Part shown: positions 32,196 through 46,154 of the stretch, piece by piece
Position numbering within the stretch: the stretch's first letter is position 1
Layout of the letters: each line of letters begins with the position of its first letter
Assembly: GCF_963924675.1 (NCBI RefSeq)
Contig: NW_027077413.1
Span: forward strand, 62,001-126,000
Origin: Phocoena phocoena
Lineage: Eukaryota; Chordata; Mammalia; Artiodactyla; Phocoenidae
DNA length: 64,000 bases
Direction: 5' to 3'
Program-made: the position numbers and the translations under genes
The notes under the pieces: generated by a model
Seen by the model: only the letters and a program-made list of their open reading frames with translations
Told to the model about the DNA's origin: nothing
Database searches by the model: none

Positions 32196-33943
32196 CTCAT
32201 TGGTTCTCCCTATTCCTGTTCATCTTGCACAGAAATTGCAAGCTGTGCCAAACAGGAGGTTAAAGGCACTGACTCTCCAAGCGGGGAGAGTTTTAGTAAA
32301 GCATCTGGAATGGTGAACCCGAGAACCAGGATACGAAAACTGAGATGCATTTTAAATTGTTTCCCAATCACACGGTGGATGATACTCTGGGATTCCCATG
32401 CATGTTTTAGCTGGAGGAAGAATCCCTTGAACCTGGAGAGTTGGGACCCATGGAATGGGTACCATGCAGTATGACTTCAAAGGGTCGGCATTTGCTCACC
32501 GAAACTCACCAATGCTATCAGCCTGAAGTGTCCAGCCTTATGTCTCAACCAGCTCTGGGTGTAGATGTGGTAAATCCTGGTTGCATCACATGCCCTGAGT
32601 GAATTATTTAAGAATTGCTCTCTATTTCACTGTCTTTGTGTTTTGTTTTCGAAATTTATTTTGATAATGGGATTTATCGAATTTTCACTGCTGCGTTTCG
32701 CCTGCTCTATACACGCTTGATTCTCTTACGGAGACATATATATCCATGGGTTTTAAGATTCTTCCTAGTCAGGTATATTCCTAGGCGTTGAATATGTGGT
32801 GTTGAGTCCATTTCGTTGAGCAAGGAGTAGGTCTTGTCTATTACATATTTGGCTTATGGAAAGTTATCTGTGCTAATTTCAGTCTCTGGTTTTATGCAGC
32901 ACCCCAACGCACCTTTCCCCATAAGCAAGCTCTAGTTGGTTTTCTAAATTTGAGACCCTGTTCTGTTTTGTAATTCAGTTCATGTGTAGTCAAGTTTACA
33001 TTCCGTGTATTAGTGATATCTTATGATGTTTCTTTTTCTGTGTGACGTAGTTCACGTAGAATCACCGTACCTGCATCCACTCACTATGCCGCTATGGGCC
33101 TGATGACACAGATTTCATTGCTGAGTGATATTGCATTGTACGTACGTGCCACAACTTCTTTATCCATTTTTTGCTTTCTGGGATATTTACCTGATACTGT
33201 AGACGAGCTTCTTGTGAACACAGCCGTCCCAAATATTGGGGTGGCTGTCTGTTTTTGATTTTAATTTCCGTAAGCTATAGGACCATAAGTGGAAGTGCCA
33301 TAGGCTGTGTTGCTTTGTTTCTTACGTGTTTCAGGAAACACCATACACTTCTCCAGGGTGGCTGCTGGCAATTTACATCCTGCCAATCAGCATAACAAGG
33401 CTCCCTGTTCTCCATATCCTGTCCTACCTTTCTGGATTTTACACTTTTTTTCAGATGGCCCTTTTGCCCGTGGGGCAGTGAGACTTCATTGTAGTGCAGA
33501 TTTCCTTTACAGGCTTGCTTGGTTGGCCAAAAAGGGCGTATGCGTTTTTTCCTGAATATATTCAGGAAAAAACGCATACGCCCTTTTTGGCCAAGTGCAT
33601 CATTCTCGACGTTGTGTCTCTTTTCCTATGCTTTCAGGGCAATTCCAGTCTACCCCCTGCAATCGTTTTCCTGAAATTCTGCCCTGCTTTCAAGTCCCCT
33701 TCGCAGGCTTACTTCAATATATTTTTGGAGGATAGCTGTCATTTATAACTCTGCAGGTTTGTGAATTACAGTGCCCCTGAGCTCCTTTCTTCAACTCGTT
33801 TTCTTGTGAGCTGGGCACAAAACCGCAGGATTGCTTCAGGCCCTAATCTGTTTCCGGCAGGGCATGCTGAGCCTTTGGTTAATTCCTCTTCCTGGTGGGA
33901 AATGAGCGTTACATTTGCCTGTGCAGACACCTATAGCTAGTCT
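32196..33943 (+). repeat. Monomer M9
   Basis: Type A. Private variants 'gagttttagtaaagc', 'gagaaccagg' and 'cgcctgctctatacacg' also mark its duplicate at 44,407 and, partly, the unit at 49,648. Palindrome 33,523-33,594 is perfect. Older end marker. Confidence 0.95.
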
Positions 33944-35689
33944 CTCATTGGTTCTCCCTATTCCTGTTCATCTTGCACAGAAATGGCAAGCTGTGCCAAA
34001 CAGGAGGTTAAAGGTACTGACTCTCCAAGCAGGGAGAGTGTTAGTAAAGCATCTGGAATGGTGAACCCGAGGACCAGGATATGAAAACTGAGATGCATTT
34101 TAAATCATTTCCCAATCACACCGTGGATGATACTCTGGGTTTCCCATGCATGTTTTAGCTGGAGGAAGAATCCCTTGAATCTGGAGAGTTGGGACCCATG
34201 GAATGGGTACCATGCAGTATGACTTCAAAGGGTCTGCATTTGCTCACCGAAACTCACCAATGCTATCAGCCTGAAGTGTCCAGCCTTATGTCTCAACCAG
34301 CTCTGGGTGTAGATGTGGTCAATCCCGGTTGCATCACATGCCCCGAGTGATTTATTTAAGAATTGCTCTCTATTTCACTGTCTTTGTGTTTGTTTTCGAA
34401 ATTTATTTTGATAATGGGATTTATCGGATTTTCACTGCTGCGTTTCGGCCGCTGTACACACGCTTGATTCTCTTACGGAGACATATATATCCATGGGTTT
34501 TAAGATTCTTCCTAGTCAGGTATATTCCTAGGCGTTGAATATGTGGTGTTGAGTCCATTTCGTTGAGCAAGGAGTAGGTCTTGTCTATTACATATTTGGC
34601 TTATGGAATGTTATCTGTGCTAATTTCAGTCTCTGGTTTTATGCAGCACCCCATGGCACCTTTCCCCATAAGCAAGCACTAGTTGGTTTTCTAAATTTGA
34701 GACCCTGTTCTGTTTTGTAATTCAGTTCATGTGTAGTCAAGTTTACATTCCGTGTATTAGTGATATCTTATGATGTTTCTTTTTCTGTGTGACGTAGTTC
34801 ACGTAGAATCACCGTACCTGCATCCATTCACTATGCCGCTACGGGCCTGATGACACAGATTTCATTGCTGAGTGATACTGCATTGCACGTACGTGCCACA
34901 ACTTCTTTATCCATTTTTTGCTTTCAGGGATATTTACCTGGTACTGTAGACGAGCTTCTTGGGAACACAGCCGTCCCAAACTTTGGGGTGGCTCTCTGTT
35001 TTTGATTTTAATTTCCCTAAGGAATAGGACCATAAGTGCAATTGCCATAGGCTGTGTTGCTTTGTTTCTTACGTGTTTCAGGAAACACCATACACTTCTC
35101 CAGGGTGGCTGCTGGCAATTTACATCCTGCCAATCAGCATAACAAGGCTCCCTGTTCTCCATATCCTGTCCTACATTTCTGCATCTTACACTTTTTTCAG
35201 ATGGCCCTTTTGCCCGGGGGGCATTGAGACTTCATTGTAGTGCAGATTTCCTTTACAGGCTTGCTTGGTTGGCCAAAAAGGGCGTATGCGTTTTTTCCTG
35301 AATATATTCAGGAAAAAACGCATACGCCCTTTTCGGCCAAGTGCATCATTGTCGACGTTCTGCCTCTTTTCGTATGCTTTCAGGGCAATTCCAGTCTACC
35401 CCCTGCCATCGTTTTCCTGAAATTCTGCCCCGCTTTCAAGTCCCCTTCGCAGGCTTACTTCAATATATTTTTGGAGGATAACTGTCATTTATAACTCTGC
35501 AGGTTTGTGAATTACAGTGCCCCTGAGCTCCTTTCTTCAACTCGCTTTCTTGTGATCTGGGCACAAAACCGCAGGATTGCTTCAGGCCCTAATCTGTTTT
35601 CAGCAGGGCATGCTGAGCCTTTGTTTAATTCCTCTTCCTGGTGGGCAATGAGCGTTACATTTGCCCGTGCAGATACCTACAGCTAGTCT
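33944..35689 (+). repeat. Monomer M10
   Basis: Type B. Palindrome 35,269-35,340 has one mismatch (cttttcggcc). One T is missing from 'gtgttttgttttc' near 34,388. Duplicated as 46,155-47,900. Confidence 0.95.
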
Positions 35690-37435
35690 CTCATTGGTTC
35701 TCCCTATTCCTGTTCATCTTGCACAGAAATTGCAAGCTGTGCCAAACAGGAGGTTAAAGGCACTGACTCTCCAAGCGGGGAGAGTGTTAGTAAAGCATCT
35801 GGAATGGTGAACCCGAGGACCAGGATACGAAAACTGAGATGCATTTTAAATCGTTTCCCAATCACACGGTGGACGATACTCTGGGTTTCCCATGCATGTT
35901 TTAGCTGGAGGAAGAATCCCTAGAACCTGGAGAGTTGGGACCCATGGAATGTGTACCATGCAGTATGACTTCAAAGGGTCTGCATTTGCTCACCGAAACT
36001 CACCAATGCTATCAGCCTGAAGTGTCCAGCCTTATGTCTCAACCAGCTCTGGGTGTAGATGTGGTCAATCCCGGTTGCATCACATGCCCTGAGTGAATTA
36101 TTTAAGAATTGCTCTCTATTTCACTGTCTTTGTGTTTTGTTTTGGAAATTTATTTTGATAATGGGATTTATCGGATATTCACTGCTGTGTTTCGGCCGCA
36201 GTACACACGCTTGATTCTCTTACGGAGACATATATATCCATGGGTTTTTAGATTCTTCCTAGTCAGGTATATTCCTAGGCGTTGAATATGTGGTGTTGGT
36301 TCCATTTCGTTGAGCAAGAAGTAGGTCTTGTCTATTACATATTTGGCTTATGGAAAGTTATCTGTGCTAATTTCAGTCTCTGGTTTTATGCAGCCCCCCA
36401 AGGCACCTTTCCCCATAAGCAAGCACTAGTTGGTTTTCTAAATTTGAGACCCTGTTCTGTTTTGTAATTCAGTTCATGTGTAGTCAAGTTTACATTCCGT
36501 GTATTAGTGATATCTTATGATGTTTCTTTTTCTGTGTGACGTAGTTCACGTAGAATCACCGTACCTGCATCCACTCACTATGCCGCTACGGGCCTGATGA
36601 CACAGATTTCATTGCTGAGTGATATTGCATTGTACGTACGTGCCACAACTTCTTTATCCATTTTTTGCTTTCTGGGATATTTACCTGGTACTGTAGACGA
36701 GCTTCTTGGGAACACATCCGTCCCAAACTTTGGGGTGGCTCTCTGTTTTTGATTTTAATTTCCCTAAGGAATAGGACCATAAGTGCAATTGCCATAGGCT
36801 GTGTTGCTTTATTTCTTACGTGTTTCAGGAAACACCATACACTTCTCCAGGGTGGCTGTTGGCAATTTACATCCTGCCAATCAGCATAACAAGGCTCCCT
36901 GTTCTCCATATCCTGTCCTACCTTTCTGGATTTTACACTTTTTTCAGATGGCCCTCTTGCCCGGGGGGCAGTGAGACTTCATTGTAGTGCAGATTTCCTT
37001 TACAGGCTTGCTTGGTTGGCCAAAAAGCGCGTATGCGTTTTTTCCTGAATATATTCAAGAAAAAACGCATACGCCCTTTTTGGCCAAGTGCATCATTTCG
37101 ACGTTGTGCCTCTTTTCCTATGCTTTCAGGGCAATTCCAGTCTACCCCCTGCAATCGTTTTCCTGAAATTCTGCCCCGCTTTCAAGTCCCCTACGAAGGC
37201 TTACTTCAATATACTTTTGGAAGATAGCTGTCATTTATAACTCTGCAAGTTTGTGAATTGCAGTGCCCCTGAGCTCCTTTCTTCAACTCGCTTTCTTGTG
37301 AGCTGGGCACAAAACCGCAGGATTGCTTCAGGCCCTAATCTGTTTCCAGCAGGGCACACTGAGCCTTTGTTTAATTCCTCTTCCTGGTGGGCAATGAGCG
37401 TTACATTTGCCCGTGCAGACACCTATAGCTAGTCT
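35690..37435 (+). repeat. Monomer M11, holds the duplication junction
   Basis: The left part carries 'ggtgttggttcc' and 'gcagccccccaagg', shared with 47,901. The right part (from about 36,591) is the copy of monomer M4. Palindrome 37,016-37,087 has the same two mismatches as 24,804-24,875. Confidence 0.95.
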
Positions 37436-39182
37436 CTCATTGGTTCTCCCTATTCCTGTTCATCTTGCACAGAAATTGCAAGCTGTGCCAAAGAGGAGGT
37501 TAAAGGCACTGACTCTCTAAGCGGGGAGAGTGTTACTAAAGCATCTGGAATGGTGAACCCGAGGACCAGGATACGAAAACTGAGATGCATTTTAAATCGT
37601 TTCCCAATCACACGGTGGACGATACTCTGGGTTTCCCATGCATGTTTTAGCTGGAGGAAGAATCCCTTGAACCTGGAGAGTTGGGACCCATGGAATGGGT
37701 ACCATGCAGTATGACTTCAAAGGGTCTGCATTTGCTCACCAACACTCACCAATGCTATCAGCCTTAAGTGTCCAGCCTTATGTCTCAACCAGCTCTGGGT
37801 GTAGATGTGGTCAATCCCGGTTGCATCACATGCCCTGAGTGAATTATTTAAGAATTGCTCTCTATTTCACTGTCTTTGTGTTTTGTTTGCGAAATTTATT
37901 TTGATAATGGGATTTATCGGATTTTCACTGCTGCGTTTCGGCCGCTGTACACACGCTTGATTCTCTTATGGAGACATATATATCCATGGGTTTTAAGATT
38001 CTTCCTAGTCAGGTATATTCCTAGGCGTTGAATATGTGGTTTTGGGTCCATTTCGTTGAGCAAGGAGTAGGTCTTGTCTATTACATATTTGGCTTATGGA
38101 AAGTTATCTGTGCTAATTTCAGTCTCTGGTTTTATGCAGCACCCCAACGCACCTTTCCCCATAAGCAAGCACTAGTTGGTTTTCTAAATTTGAGACCCAG
38201 TTCTGTTTTGTAATTCAGTTCATGTGTAGTCAAGTTTACATTCCGTGTATTAGTGATATCTTATGATGTTTCTTTTTCTGTGTGATGTAGTTCACGTAGA
38301 ATCACCGTACCTGCATCCATTCACTATGCCGCTACGGGCCTGATGACACAGATTTCTTTGCTGAGTGATATTGCATTGTATGTACGTGCCAAAACTTCTT
38401 TATCCAATTTTTGCTTTCTGGGATATTTACCTGATACTGTAGACGAGCTTCTTGTGAACACAGCCATCCCAAACTTTGGGGTGGCTCTATGTTTTTGATT
38501 TTAATTTCCCTAAGGAATAGGACCATAAGTGCAATTGCCATAGGCTGTGTTGCTTTATTTCTTACGTGTTTCAGGAAACACCATACACTTCTCCAGGGTG
38601 GCTGCTGGCAATTTACGTCCTGCCAATCAGCATAACAAGGCTCCCTGTTCTCCATATCCTGTCCTACCTTTCTGGATTTTACACTTTTTTCAGATGGCCC
38701 TTTTGCCCGGGGGGCAGTGAGACTTCATTGTAGTGCAGATTTCCTTTACAGGCTTGCTTGGTTGGCCAAAAAGGGCGTATGCGTGTTTTCCTGAATATAT
38801 TCAGGAAAAAACGCATACGCCCTTTTTGGCCAAGTGCATCATTGTCGACGTTCTGCCTCTTTTCCTATGCTTTCAGGGCAATTCCAGTCTACCCCCTGCA
38901 ATCGTTTTCCTGAAATTCAGCCCCGCTTTCAAGTCCCCTTCGCAGGCTTACTTCAATATATTTTTGGAGGATAGCTGTCATTTATAACTCTGCAGGTTTG
39001 TGAAGTACAGTGCCCCTGAGCTCCTTTCTTCAACTCGCTTTCTTGTGAGCTGGGCACAAAACCGCAGGATTGCTTCAGGCCCTAATCTGTTTCCAGCAGG
39101 GCACACTGAGCCTTTGTTTAATTCCTCCTCCTGGTGGGCAATGAGCGTTACATTTGCCCGTGCAGACACCTACAGCTAGTCT
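37436..39182 (+). repeat. Monomer M12 (duplicate of M5)
   Basis: Shares 'gtggttttgggtcc' and the one-mismatch palindrome (38,762-38,833) with M5. Confidence 0.95.
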
Positions 39183-40905
39183 CTCATTGGTTCTCCCTAT
39201 TCCTGTTCATCTTGCACAGAAATGGCAAGCTGTGCCAAACAGGAGGTTAAAGGCACTGACTCTCCAAGCGGGGAGAGTGTTAGTAAAACATCTGGAATGG
39301 TGAACCCGAGGACCAGGATACGAAAACTGAGATGCATTTTAAATCGTTTCCCAATCACACGGTGGACGATACTCTGGGTTTCCCATGCATGTTTTAGCTG
39401 GAGGAAGTATGCCTTGAACCTGGAGAGTTGGGACCCATGGAATCGGTACCATGCAGTATGATTTCAAAGGGTCTGCATTTGCTCACCGAAACTCACCAGT
39501 GCTATCAGCCTGAAGTGTCCAGCCTTATGTCTCAACCAGCTCTGGGTGTAGATGTGGTCAATCCCGGTTGCATCACATGCCCTGAGTGAATTATTTAAGA
39601 ATTGCTCTCTATTTCACTGTCTTTGTGTTTTGTTTTCGAAATTTATTTTGATAATGGGATTTATCGGATTTTCACTGCTGCATTTCCGCCGCTGTACACA
39701 TGCTTGATTCTCTTACGGAGACATATATATCCATGGGTTTTAAGATTCTTCCTAGTCAGGTATATTCCTAGGCGTTGAATATGTGGTGTTGAGTCCATTT
39801 CGTTGAGCAAGGAGTAGGTCTTGTCTATTACATATTTGGCTTATGGAATGTTATCTGTGCTAATTTCAGTCTCTGGTTTTATGCAGCACCCCAACGCACC
39901 TTTCCCCATAAGCAAGCACTAGTTGGTTTTCTAAATTTGAGACCCTGTTCTGTTTTGTAATTCAGTTCATGTGTAGTCAAGTTTACATTCCGTGTATTAG
40001 TGATATCTTATGATGTTTCTTTTTCTGTGTGACGTAGTTCACGTAGAATCACCGTACCTGCATCCACTTACTATCCCGCTACGGGCCTGATGACACAGAT
40101 TTCATTGCTGAGTGATATTGCATTGCAGGTACGTGCCACAACTTCTTTATCCATTTTTTGCTTTCTGGGATATTTACCTGATACTGTAGACGAGCTTCTT
40201 GTGAACACAGCCGTCCCAAATATTGGGGTGGCTGTCTGTTTTTGATTTTAATTTCCGTAAGCTATAGGACCATAAGTGGAAGTGCCATAGGCTGTGTTGC
40301 TTTGTTTCTTACGTGTTTCTGGAAACACCATACACTTCTCCAGGGTGGCTGCTGGCAATTTACATCCTGCCAATCAGCATAACAAGGCTCCCTGTTCTCC
40401 ATATCCTGTCCTACATTTCTGGATTTTACACTTTTTTCAGATGGCCCTTTTGCCCGGGGGGGCAGTGAGATTTCATTGTAGTGCAGATTTCCTTTACAGG
40501 CTTGCTTGGTTGGCGAAATATATTCAGGAAAAAACACATACGCCCTTTTTGGCCAAGTGCATCATTGTCGACGTTGTGCCTCTTTTCCTATGCTTTCAGG
40601 GCAATTCCAGTCTACCCCCTGCAATCGTTTTCCTGAAATTCAGCCCCGCTATCAAGTCCCCTTCGCAGGCTTACTTCAATATATTTTTGGAGGATAGCTG
40701 TCATTTATAACTCTGCAGGTTGGTGAAGTACAGTGCCCCTGAGCTCCTTTCTTCAACTCGCTTTCTTGTGAGCTGGGCAGAAAACCGCAGGATTGCTTCA
40801 GGCCCTAATCTGTTTCCAGCAGGGCACACTGAGCCTTTGTTTAATTCCTCTTCCTGGTGGGCAATTAGCGTTACATTTGCCCGTGCAGACACCTACAGCT
40901 AGTCT
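39183..40905 (+). repeat. Monomer M13 (duplicate of M6, short)
   Basis: Has the same 25 bp palindrome deletion (remnant 40,510-40,556), plus one extra change at 40,515 (ttggcg) absent from M6. A further c/g difference lies at 40,780. Confidence 0.95.
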
Positions 40906-42652
40906 CTCATTGGTTCTCCCTATTCTTGTTCGTCTTGCACAGAAATGGCAAGCTGTGCCAAACACGAGGTTAAAGGCACTGACTCTCCAAGCGGGGAGAG
41001 TGTTAGTAAAGCATCTGGAACGGTGATCACGAGGACCAGGATACGAAAACTGAGATGCATTTTAAATCGTTTCCCAATCACACGGTGGACGATACTCTGG
41101 ATTTCCCATGCATGTTTTATCTAGAGGAAGAATGCCTTGATCCTGGACAGTTGGGACACATGGAATGGGTACCATGCAGTATGACTTCAAAGGGTCTGCA
41201 TTTGCTCACCGAAACTCACCAATGCTATCAGCCTGAAGTGTCCAGCCTTATGTCTCAACCAGCTCTGGGTGTAGATGTGGTCAATCCCGGTTGCATCACA
41301 TGCCCTTAGTGAATTAGTTAAGAATTGCTCTCTATTTCACTGTCTTTGTGTTTTGTTTTCGAAAGTTATTTTGATAATGGGATTTATCGGATTTTCACTG
41401 CTGCGTTTCGGCCGCTGTACACACGCTTGATTCTCTTATGGAGACATATATATCCATGGGTTTTAAGATTCTTCCTAGTCAGGTATATTCCTAGGCGTTG
41501 AATATGTGGTGTTGGGTCCATTTCGTTGAGCAAGGAGTAGGTCTTGTCTATTACATATTTGGCTTATGGAAAGTTATCTGTGCTAATTTCAGTCTCTGGT
41601 TTTATGCAGCACCCCAAGGTACCTTTCCCCATAAGCAAGCACTAGTTGGTTTTCTAAATTTGAGACCCTGTTCTTTTTTGTAATTCAGTTCATGTGTAGT
41701 CAAGTTTACATTCCGTGTATTAGTGATATCTTATGATGTTTCTTTTTCTGTGTGACGTAGTTCACGTAGAATCACCGTACCTGCATCCACTCACTATGCC
41801 GCTACGGGCCTGATGACACAGATTTCATTGCTGAGTGATATTGCATTGTACGTACGTGCCACAACTTCTTTATCCATTTTTTGCTTTCTGGGATATTTAC
41901 CTGATACTGTAGACGAGCTTCTTGTGAACACAGCCGTCCCAAATATTGGGGTGGCTGTCTGTTTTTGATTTTAATTTCCGTAAGCTATAGGACCATAAGT
42001 GGAAGTGCCATAGGCTGTGTTGCTTTATTTCTTACGTTTTTCCGGAAACACCATACACTTCTCCAGGGTGGCTGTTGGCAATTTACATCCTGCCAATCAG
42101 CATAACAAGGCTCCCTGTTCTCCATATCCTGTCCCACCATTCTGGATTTTACCCTTTTTTCAGATGGCCCTCTTGCCCGGGGGGCAGTGAGACTTCATTG
42201 TAGTGCAGATTTCCTTTACAGGCTTGCTTAGTTGGCCAAAAAGGGCGTATGGGTTTTTTCCTGAATATATTCAGGAAAAAACGCATACGCCCTTTTTGGC
42301 CAAGTGCATCATTGTCGACGTTCTGCCTCTTTTCCTATGCTTTCAGGGCAATTCCAGTCTACCCCCTGCAATCGTTTTCCTGAAATTCTGCCCCGCTTTC
42401 AAGTCCCCTTCGCAGGCTTACTTCAATATATTTTTGGAGGATAGCTGTCATTTATAACTCTGCAGGTTTGTGAATTACAGTGCCCCTGAGCTCCTTTCTT
42501 CAACTCGCTTTCTTGTGAGCTGGGCACAAAACCGCAGGGTTGCTTCAGGCCCTAATCTGTTTCCTGCAGGGCATGCTGAGCCTTTGGTTAATTCCTCTTC
42601 CTGGTGGGAAATGAGCGTTACATTTGCCCGTGCAGACACCTACAGCTAGTCT
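40906..42652 (+). repeat. Monomer M14 (duplicate of M7)
   Basis: Palindrome 42,232-42,303 carries the same mismatch as M7. One t/c difference at 41,439. Confidence 0.95.
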
Positions 42653-44406
42653 CTCATTGGTTCTCCCTATTCCTGTTCATCTTGCACAGAAATGGCAAGC
42701 TGTGCCAAACAGGAGGTTAAAGGCACTGACTCTCCAAGCAGGGAGAGTGTTAGTAAAGCATCTGGAATGGTGAACCCGAGGAACAGGATACGAAAACTGA
42801 GATGCATTATAAATCGTTTCCCAATCACACGGTGGACCATACTGTGGGTTTCCCATGCATGTTTTAGCTGGAGGAAGAATACCTTGAACCTGAAGAGTTG
42901 GGACCCATGGAATAAGTACCATGCAGTATGACTTCAAAGGGTCTGCATTTGCTCACCGAAACTCACCAATGCTATCAGCCTGAAGTGTCCAGCCTTATGT
43001 GTCAACCAGCTCTGGGTATAGATGTGGTAAATCCCGGTTGCATCACATGCGCTGAATGAATGATTTAAGAATTGCTCTCTATTTCACTGTCGTTGTGTTT
43101 TGTTTTCGAAATTTATTTTGATAATGGGATTTATCGGATTTTCACTGCTGCGTTTCGGCCGCAGTACACACGCTTGATTCTCTTACGGAGACATATATAT
43201 CCATGGGTTTTAAGATTCTTCCTAGTCAGGTATATTCCTAGGCGTTGAATATGTGGTGTTGAGTCCATTTCGTTGAGCAAGGAGTAGGTCTTGTGTATTA
43301 CATATTTGGCTTATGGAATGTTATCTGTGCTAATTTCAGTCTCTGGTTTTATGCAGCACCCCATGGCACCTTTCCCCATAAGCAAGCACTAGTTGGTTTT
43401 CTAAATTTGAGACCCTGTTCTGTTTTGTAATTCAGTTCATGTGTAGTCAAGTTTACATTCCGTGTATTAGTGACATCTTATGATGTTTCTTTTTCTGTGT
43501 GACGTAGTTCACGTAGAATCACCGTACCTGCATCCATTCACTATGCCGCTACGGGCCTGATGACACAGATTTCATTGCTGAGTGATACTGCATTGCACGT
43601 ACGTGCCACAACTTCTTTATCCATTTTTTGCTTTCTGGGATATTTACCTGATACTGTAGACGAGCTTCTTGTGAACACAGCCATCCCAAACTTTGGGGTG
43701 GCTCTCTGTTTTTGATTTTAATTTCCATAAGCTATAGGACCATAAGTGGAAGTGCCATAGGCTGTGTTGCTTTGTTTGTTACGTGTTTCAGGAAACACCA
43801 TACACTTCTCCAGGGTGGCTGCTGGCAATTTACATCCTGCCAATCAGCATAACAAGGCTCCCTGTTCTCCATATCCTGTCCTACCTTTCTGGATTTTACA
43901 CTTTTTTCAGATGGCCCTTTTGCCCCGGGGGGGGGGGGCAGTGAGACTTCATTGTAGTGCAGATTTCCTTTACAGGCTTGCTTGGTTGGCCAAAAAGGGC
44001 GTATGCGTTTTTTCCTGAATATATTCAGGAAAAAACGCATACGCCCTTTTTGGCCAAGTGCATCATTGTCGACGTTCTGCCTCTTTTCCTATGCTTTCAG
44101 GGCAATTCCAGTCTACCCCCTGCAATCGTTTTCCTGAAATTCTGCCCCGCTTTCAAGTCCCCTTCGCAGGCTTACTTCAATATATTTTTGGAGGATAGCT
44201 GTCATTTATAACTCTGCAGGTTTGTGAATTACAGTTCCCCTGAGCTCCTTTCTTCAACTCGCTTTCTTGTGAGCTGGGCACAAAACCGCAGGATTGCTTC
44301 AGGCCCTAATCTGTTGCAGGCAGGGCACGCTGAGCCTTTGTTTAATTCCTCTTCCTGGTGGGCAATGAGCGTTACATTTGCCCGTGCATACACCTACAGC
44401 TAGTCT
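42653..44406 (+). repeat. Monomer M15 (duplicate of M8)
   Basis: Recombinant block as in M8. G run of 12 at 43,927-43,938 against 13 in M8. Perfect palindrome 43,986-44,057. Confidence 0.95.
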
Positions 44407-46154
44407 CTCATTGGTTCTCCCTATTCCTGTTCATCTTGCACAGAAATTGCAAGCTGTGCCAAACAGGAGGTTAAAGGCACTGACTCTCCAAGCGGGGAGA
44501 GTTTTAGTAAAGCATCTGGAATGGTGAACCCGAGAACCAGGATACGAAAACTGAGATGCATTTTAAATTGTTTCCCAATCACACGGTGGATGATACTCTG
44601 GGATTCCCATGCATGTTTTAGCTGGAGGAAGAATCCCTTGAACCTGGAGAGTTGGGACCCATGGAATGGGTACCATGCAGTATGACTTCAAAGGGTCTGC
44701 ATTTGCTCACCGAAACTCACCAATGCTATCAGCCTGAAGTGTCCAGCCTTATGTCTCAACCAGCTCTGGGTGTAGATGTGGTAAATCCTGGTTGCATCAC
44801 ATGCCCTGAGTGAATTATTTAAGAATTGCTCTCTATTTCACTGTCTTTGTGTTTTGTTTTCGAAATTTATTTTGATAATGGGATTTATCGAATTTTCACT
44901 GCTGCGTTTCGCCTGCTCTATACACGCTTGATTCTCTTACGGAGACATATATATCCATGGGTTTTAAGATTCTTCCTAGTCAGGTATATTCCTAGGCGTT
45001 GAATATGTGGTGTTGAGTCCATTTCGTTGAGCAAGGAGTAGGTCTTGTCTATTACATATTTGGCTTATGGAAAGTTATCTGTGCTAATTTCAGTCTCTGG
45101 TTTTATGCAGCACCCCAACGCACCTTTCCCCATAAGCAAGCTCTAGTTGGTTTTCTAAATTTGAGACCCTCTTCTGTTTTGTAATTCAGTTCATGTGTAG
45201 TCAAGTTTACATTCCGTGTATTAGTGATATCTTATGATGTTTCTTTTTCTGTGTGACGTAGTTCACGTAGAATCACCGTACCTGCATCCACTCACTATGC
45301 CGCTATGGGCCTGATGACACAGATTTCATTGCTGAGTGATATTGCATTGTACGTACGTGCCACAACTTCTTTATCCATTTTTTGCTTTCTGGGATATTTA
45401 CCTGATACTGTAGACGAGCTTCTTGTGAACACAGCCGTCCCAAATATTGGGGTGGCTGTCTGTTTTTGATTTTAATTTCCGTAAGCTATAGGACCATAAG
45501 TGGAAGTGCCATAGGCTGTGTTGCTTTGTTTCTTACGTGTTTCAGGAAACACCATACACTTCTCCAGGGTGGCTGCTGGCAATTTACATCCTGCCAATCA
45601 GCATAACAAGGCTCCCTGTTCTCCATATCCTGTCCTACCTTTCTGGATTTTACACTTTTTTTCAGATGGCCCTTTTGCCCGGGGGGCAGTGAGACTTCAT
45701 TGTAGTGCAGATTTCCTTTACAGGCTTGCTTGGTTGGCCAAAAAGGGCGTATGCGTTTTTTCCTGAATATATTCAGGAAAAAACGCATACGCCCTTTTTG
45801 GCCAAGTGCATCATTCTCGACGTTGTGTCTCTTTTCCTATGCTTTCAGGGCAATTCCAGTCTACCCCCTGCAATCGTTTTCCTGAAATTCTGCCCTGCTT
45901 TCAAGTCCCCTTCGCAGGCTTACTTCAATATATTTTTGGAGGATAGCTGTCATTTATAACTCTGCAGGTTTGTGAATTACAGTGCCCCTGAGCTCCTTTC
46001 TTCAACTCGCTTTCTTGTGAGCTGGGCACAAAACCGCAGGATTGCTTCAGGCCCTAATCTGTTTCCGGCAGGGCATGCTGAGCCTTTGGTTAATTCCTCT
46101 TCCTGGTGGGAAATGAGCGTTACATTTGCCTGTGCAGACACCTATAGCTAGTCT
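44407..46154 (+). repeat. Monomer M16 (duplicate of M9)
   Basis: Perfect palindrome 45,734-45,805. Differs from M9 near 44,698 (t/g), 45,170 (c/g) and 45,682 (g/t). Confidence 0.95.

Larger units (their letters stand above)
24380..36590 (+). repeat. Seven-monomer duplication, copy 1
   Basis: Nearly identical to 36,591-48,896 at an offset of 12,212 bp (12,211 bp right of the G-run length difference at 31,715). I counted about 17 differences by eye, including 24,557 t/g, 24,984 c/a, 25,188 a/g, 25,214 c/t, 28,303 c/g, 28,568 c/g, 29,227 c/t, 30,694 a/c and one G-run length change. Boundaries are uncertain by about 100 bp because all monomers are similar. Confidence 0.93.
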
